From Alphaproteobacteria bacterium (GTDB taxonomy: Bacteria; Pseudomonadota; Alphaproteobacteria; G02398745; G023898745): a stretch of DNA of 6,057 nucleotides. Of the stretch, positions 5,953 through 6,057 are shown in pieces. Below the pieces are notes generated by a model, which was not told the DNA's origin, made no database searches, and saw nothing but the letters and a program-made list of their open reading frames with translations. Where the stretch lies: the NCBI GenBank assembly GCA_027366195.1, contig DAHXKW010000153.1:1-6057 (forward strand), read 5' to 3'. Position 1 is the stretch's first letter. Each line of letters starts with the position of its first letter. The translations under genes were made by a program, and so were the position numbers.

Positions 5953-6057
5953 GCTGCATCAGTCGTAAGACCTGGATTAATATCATCACCAGTGCGACGG
6001 ATCACACAAGCAGTTGTAGAAATGAATGGTCCTAAAAATTTTCTGTGGTCACAGTTT
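5929..6057 (-). repeat. Right arm of the 129-bp perfect inverted repeat, cut by the window end
   Basis: This arm is identical to 5166-5294 in opposite orientation, with no mismatch over the 129 bases visible. The arms are separated by 634 bp (5295-5928). The identity stops abruptly at 5929, where the left copy continues into the signal peptide and the right copy into the 177-aa gene. Perfect identity implies a very recent event, active gene conversion or an assembly/amplification artefact. Confidence 0.97.
5929..6057 (+). CDS. Partial second copy of the exported-protein coding sequence (43 codons, runs off the right edge)
   Basis: Read on the + strand, the right arm begins with ATG and is open for 43 codons to the window end, encoding the same residues as 19-61 of the 185-aa protein (M-G-S-T-T-S-V-H-A-A...). 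The hydrophobic part of the signal peptide is missing. The frame is open upstream to a TAA at 5890-5892 but offers no ATG there and no ribosome site. As it stands it is an unexpressed fragment, unless inversion of the 634-bp loop brings in a promoter and signal peptide. Confidence 0.35.
   Translation, partial: MGSTTSVHAASVVRPGLISSPVRRITQAVVEMNGPKNFLWSQF

Noticed and set aside
5793..6035. 80-codon + strand frame across the right repeat boundary
   Set aside because: It is antisense to the 177-aa gene and then runs out of frame through the repeat, with no ribosome site or protein-like composition.
1..6057. tRNA, rRNA, CRISPR array or insertion-sequence ends
   Set aside because: I saw no cloverleaf, spaced direct repeats, ribosomal sequence or transposase core. 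The long inverted repeat flanks no transposase gene and has coding arms, so it does not look like an insertion sequence.

Overview
The window is AT-rich and densely coded, with Shine-Dalgarno sites, sigma-70-like promoters and Sec-type signal peptides, so it is bacterial. The AAA-ATPase/PD-(D/E)XK protein, a stray tail of the Rpn nuclease family and several unrecognised exported proteins would suit an accessory region of a host-associated bacterium, such as a Bacteroidota-like or Dependentiae-like intracellular lineage. That placement is a guess from gene style, not a taxonomic call.

Left part (1-2520, + strand): the 3' end of a small nuclease-like, phage-type gene. After it come two genes with a 4-nt overlap. 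The first encodes a 185-aa protein with two SH3-barrel-like repeats. The second encodes a 557-aa AAA-ATPase-like/PDDEXK_9 protein, the only one whose family is recognised with high confidence. The overlap and a strong ribosome site inside the upstream gene suggest coupled expression.

Middle (2521-2624): a short convergent gap with two weak hairpins.

Right part (2625-5952, - strand, transcribed right to left): a 177-aa protein with a possible kinase-like catalytic loop; a 185-aa exported protein whose C-terminus looks like the tail of Rpn/PDDEXK_2 'transposase' proteins without the nuclease domain; then two tightly spaced genes for exported proteins of 443 and 210 aa that I do not recognise. 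Two promoters of the same design (TTG-type -35, 17-nt spacer, TACAAT) precede the 185-aa and 443-aa genes.

Right edge: bases 5929-6057 are a perfect 129-bp reverse complement of 5166-5294 and run to the last base of the window. The repeat begins exactly at an ATG codon of the 185-aa gene and supplies the first eight codons of the 177-aa gene. It is either a real inverted duplication, possibly an invertible switch around a promoter and signal peptide, or a fold-back chimera at a contig end. The chimera is the simpler explanation, and reads crossing the junction at 5928/5929 would settle it.
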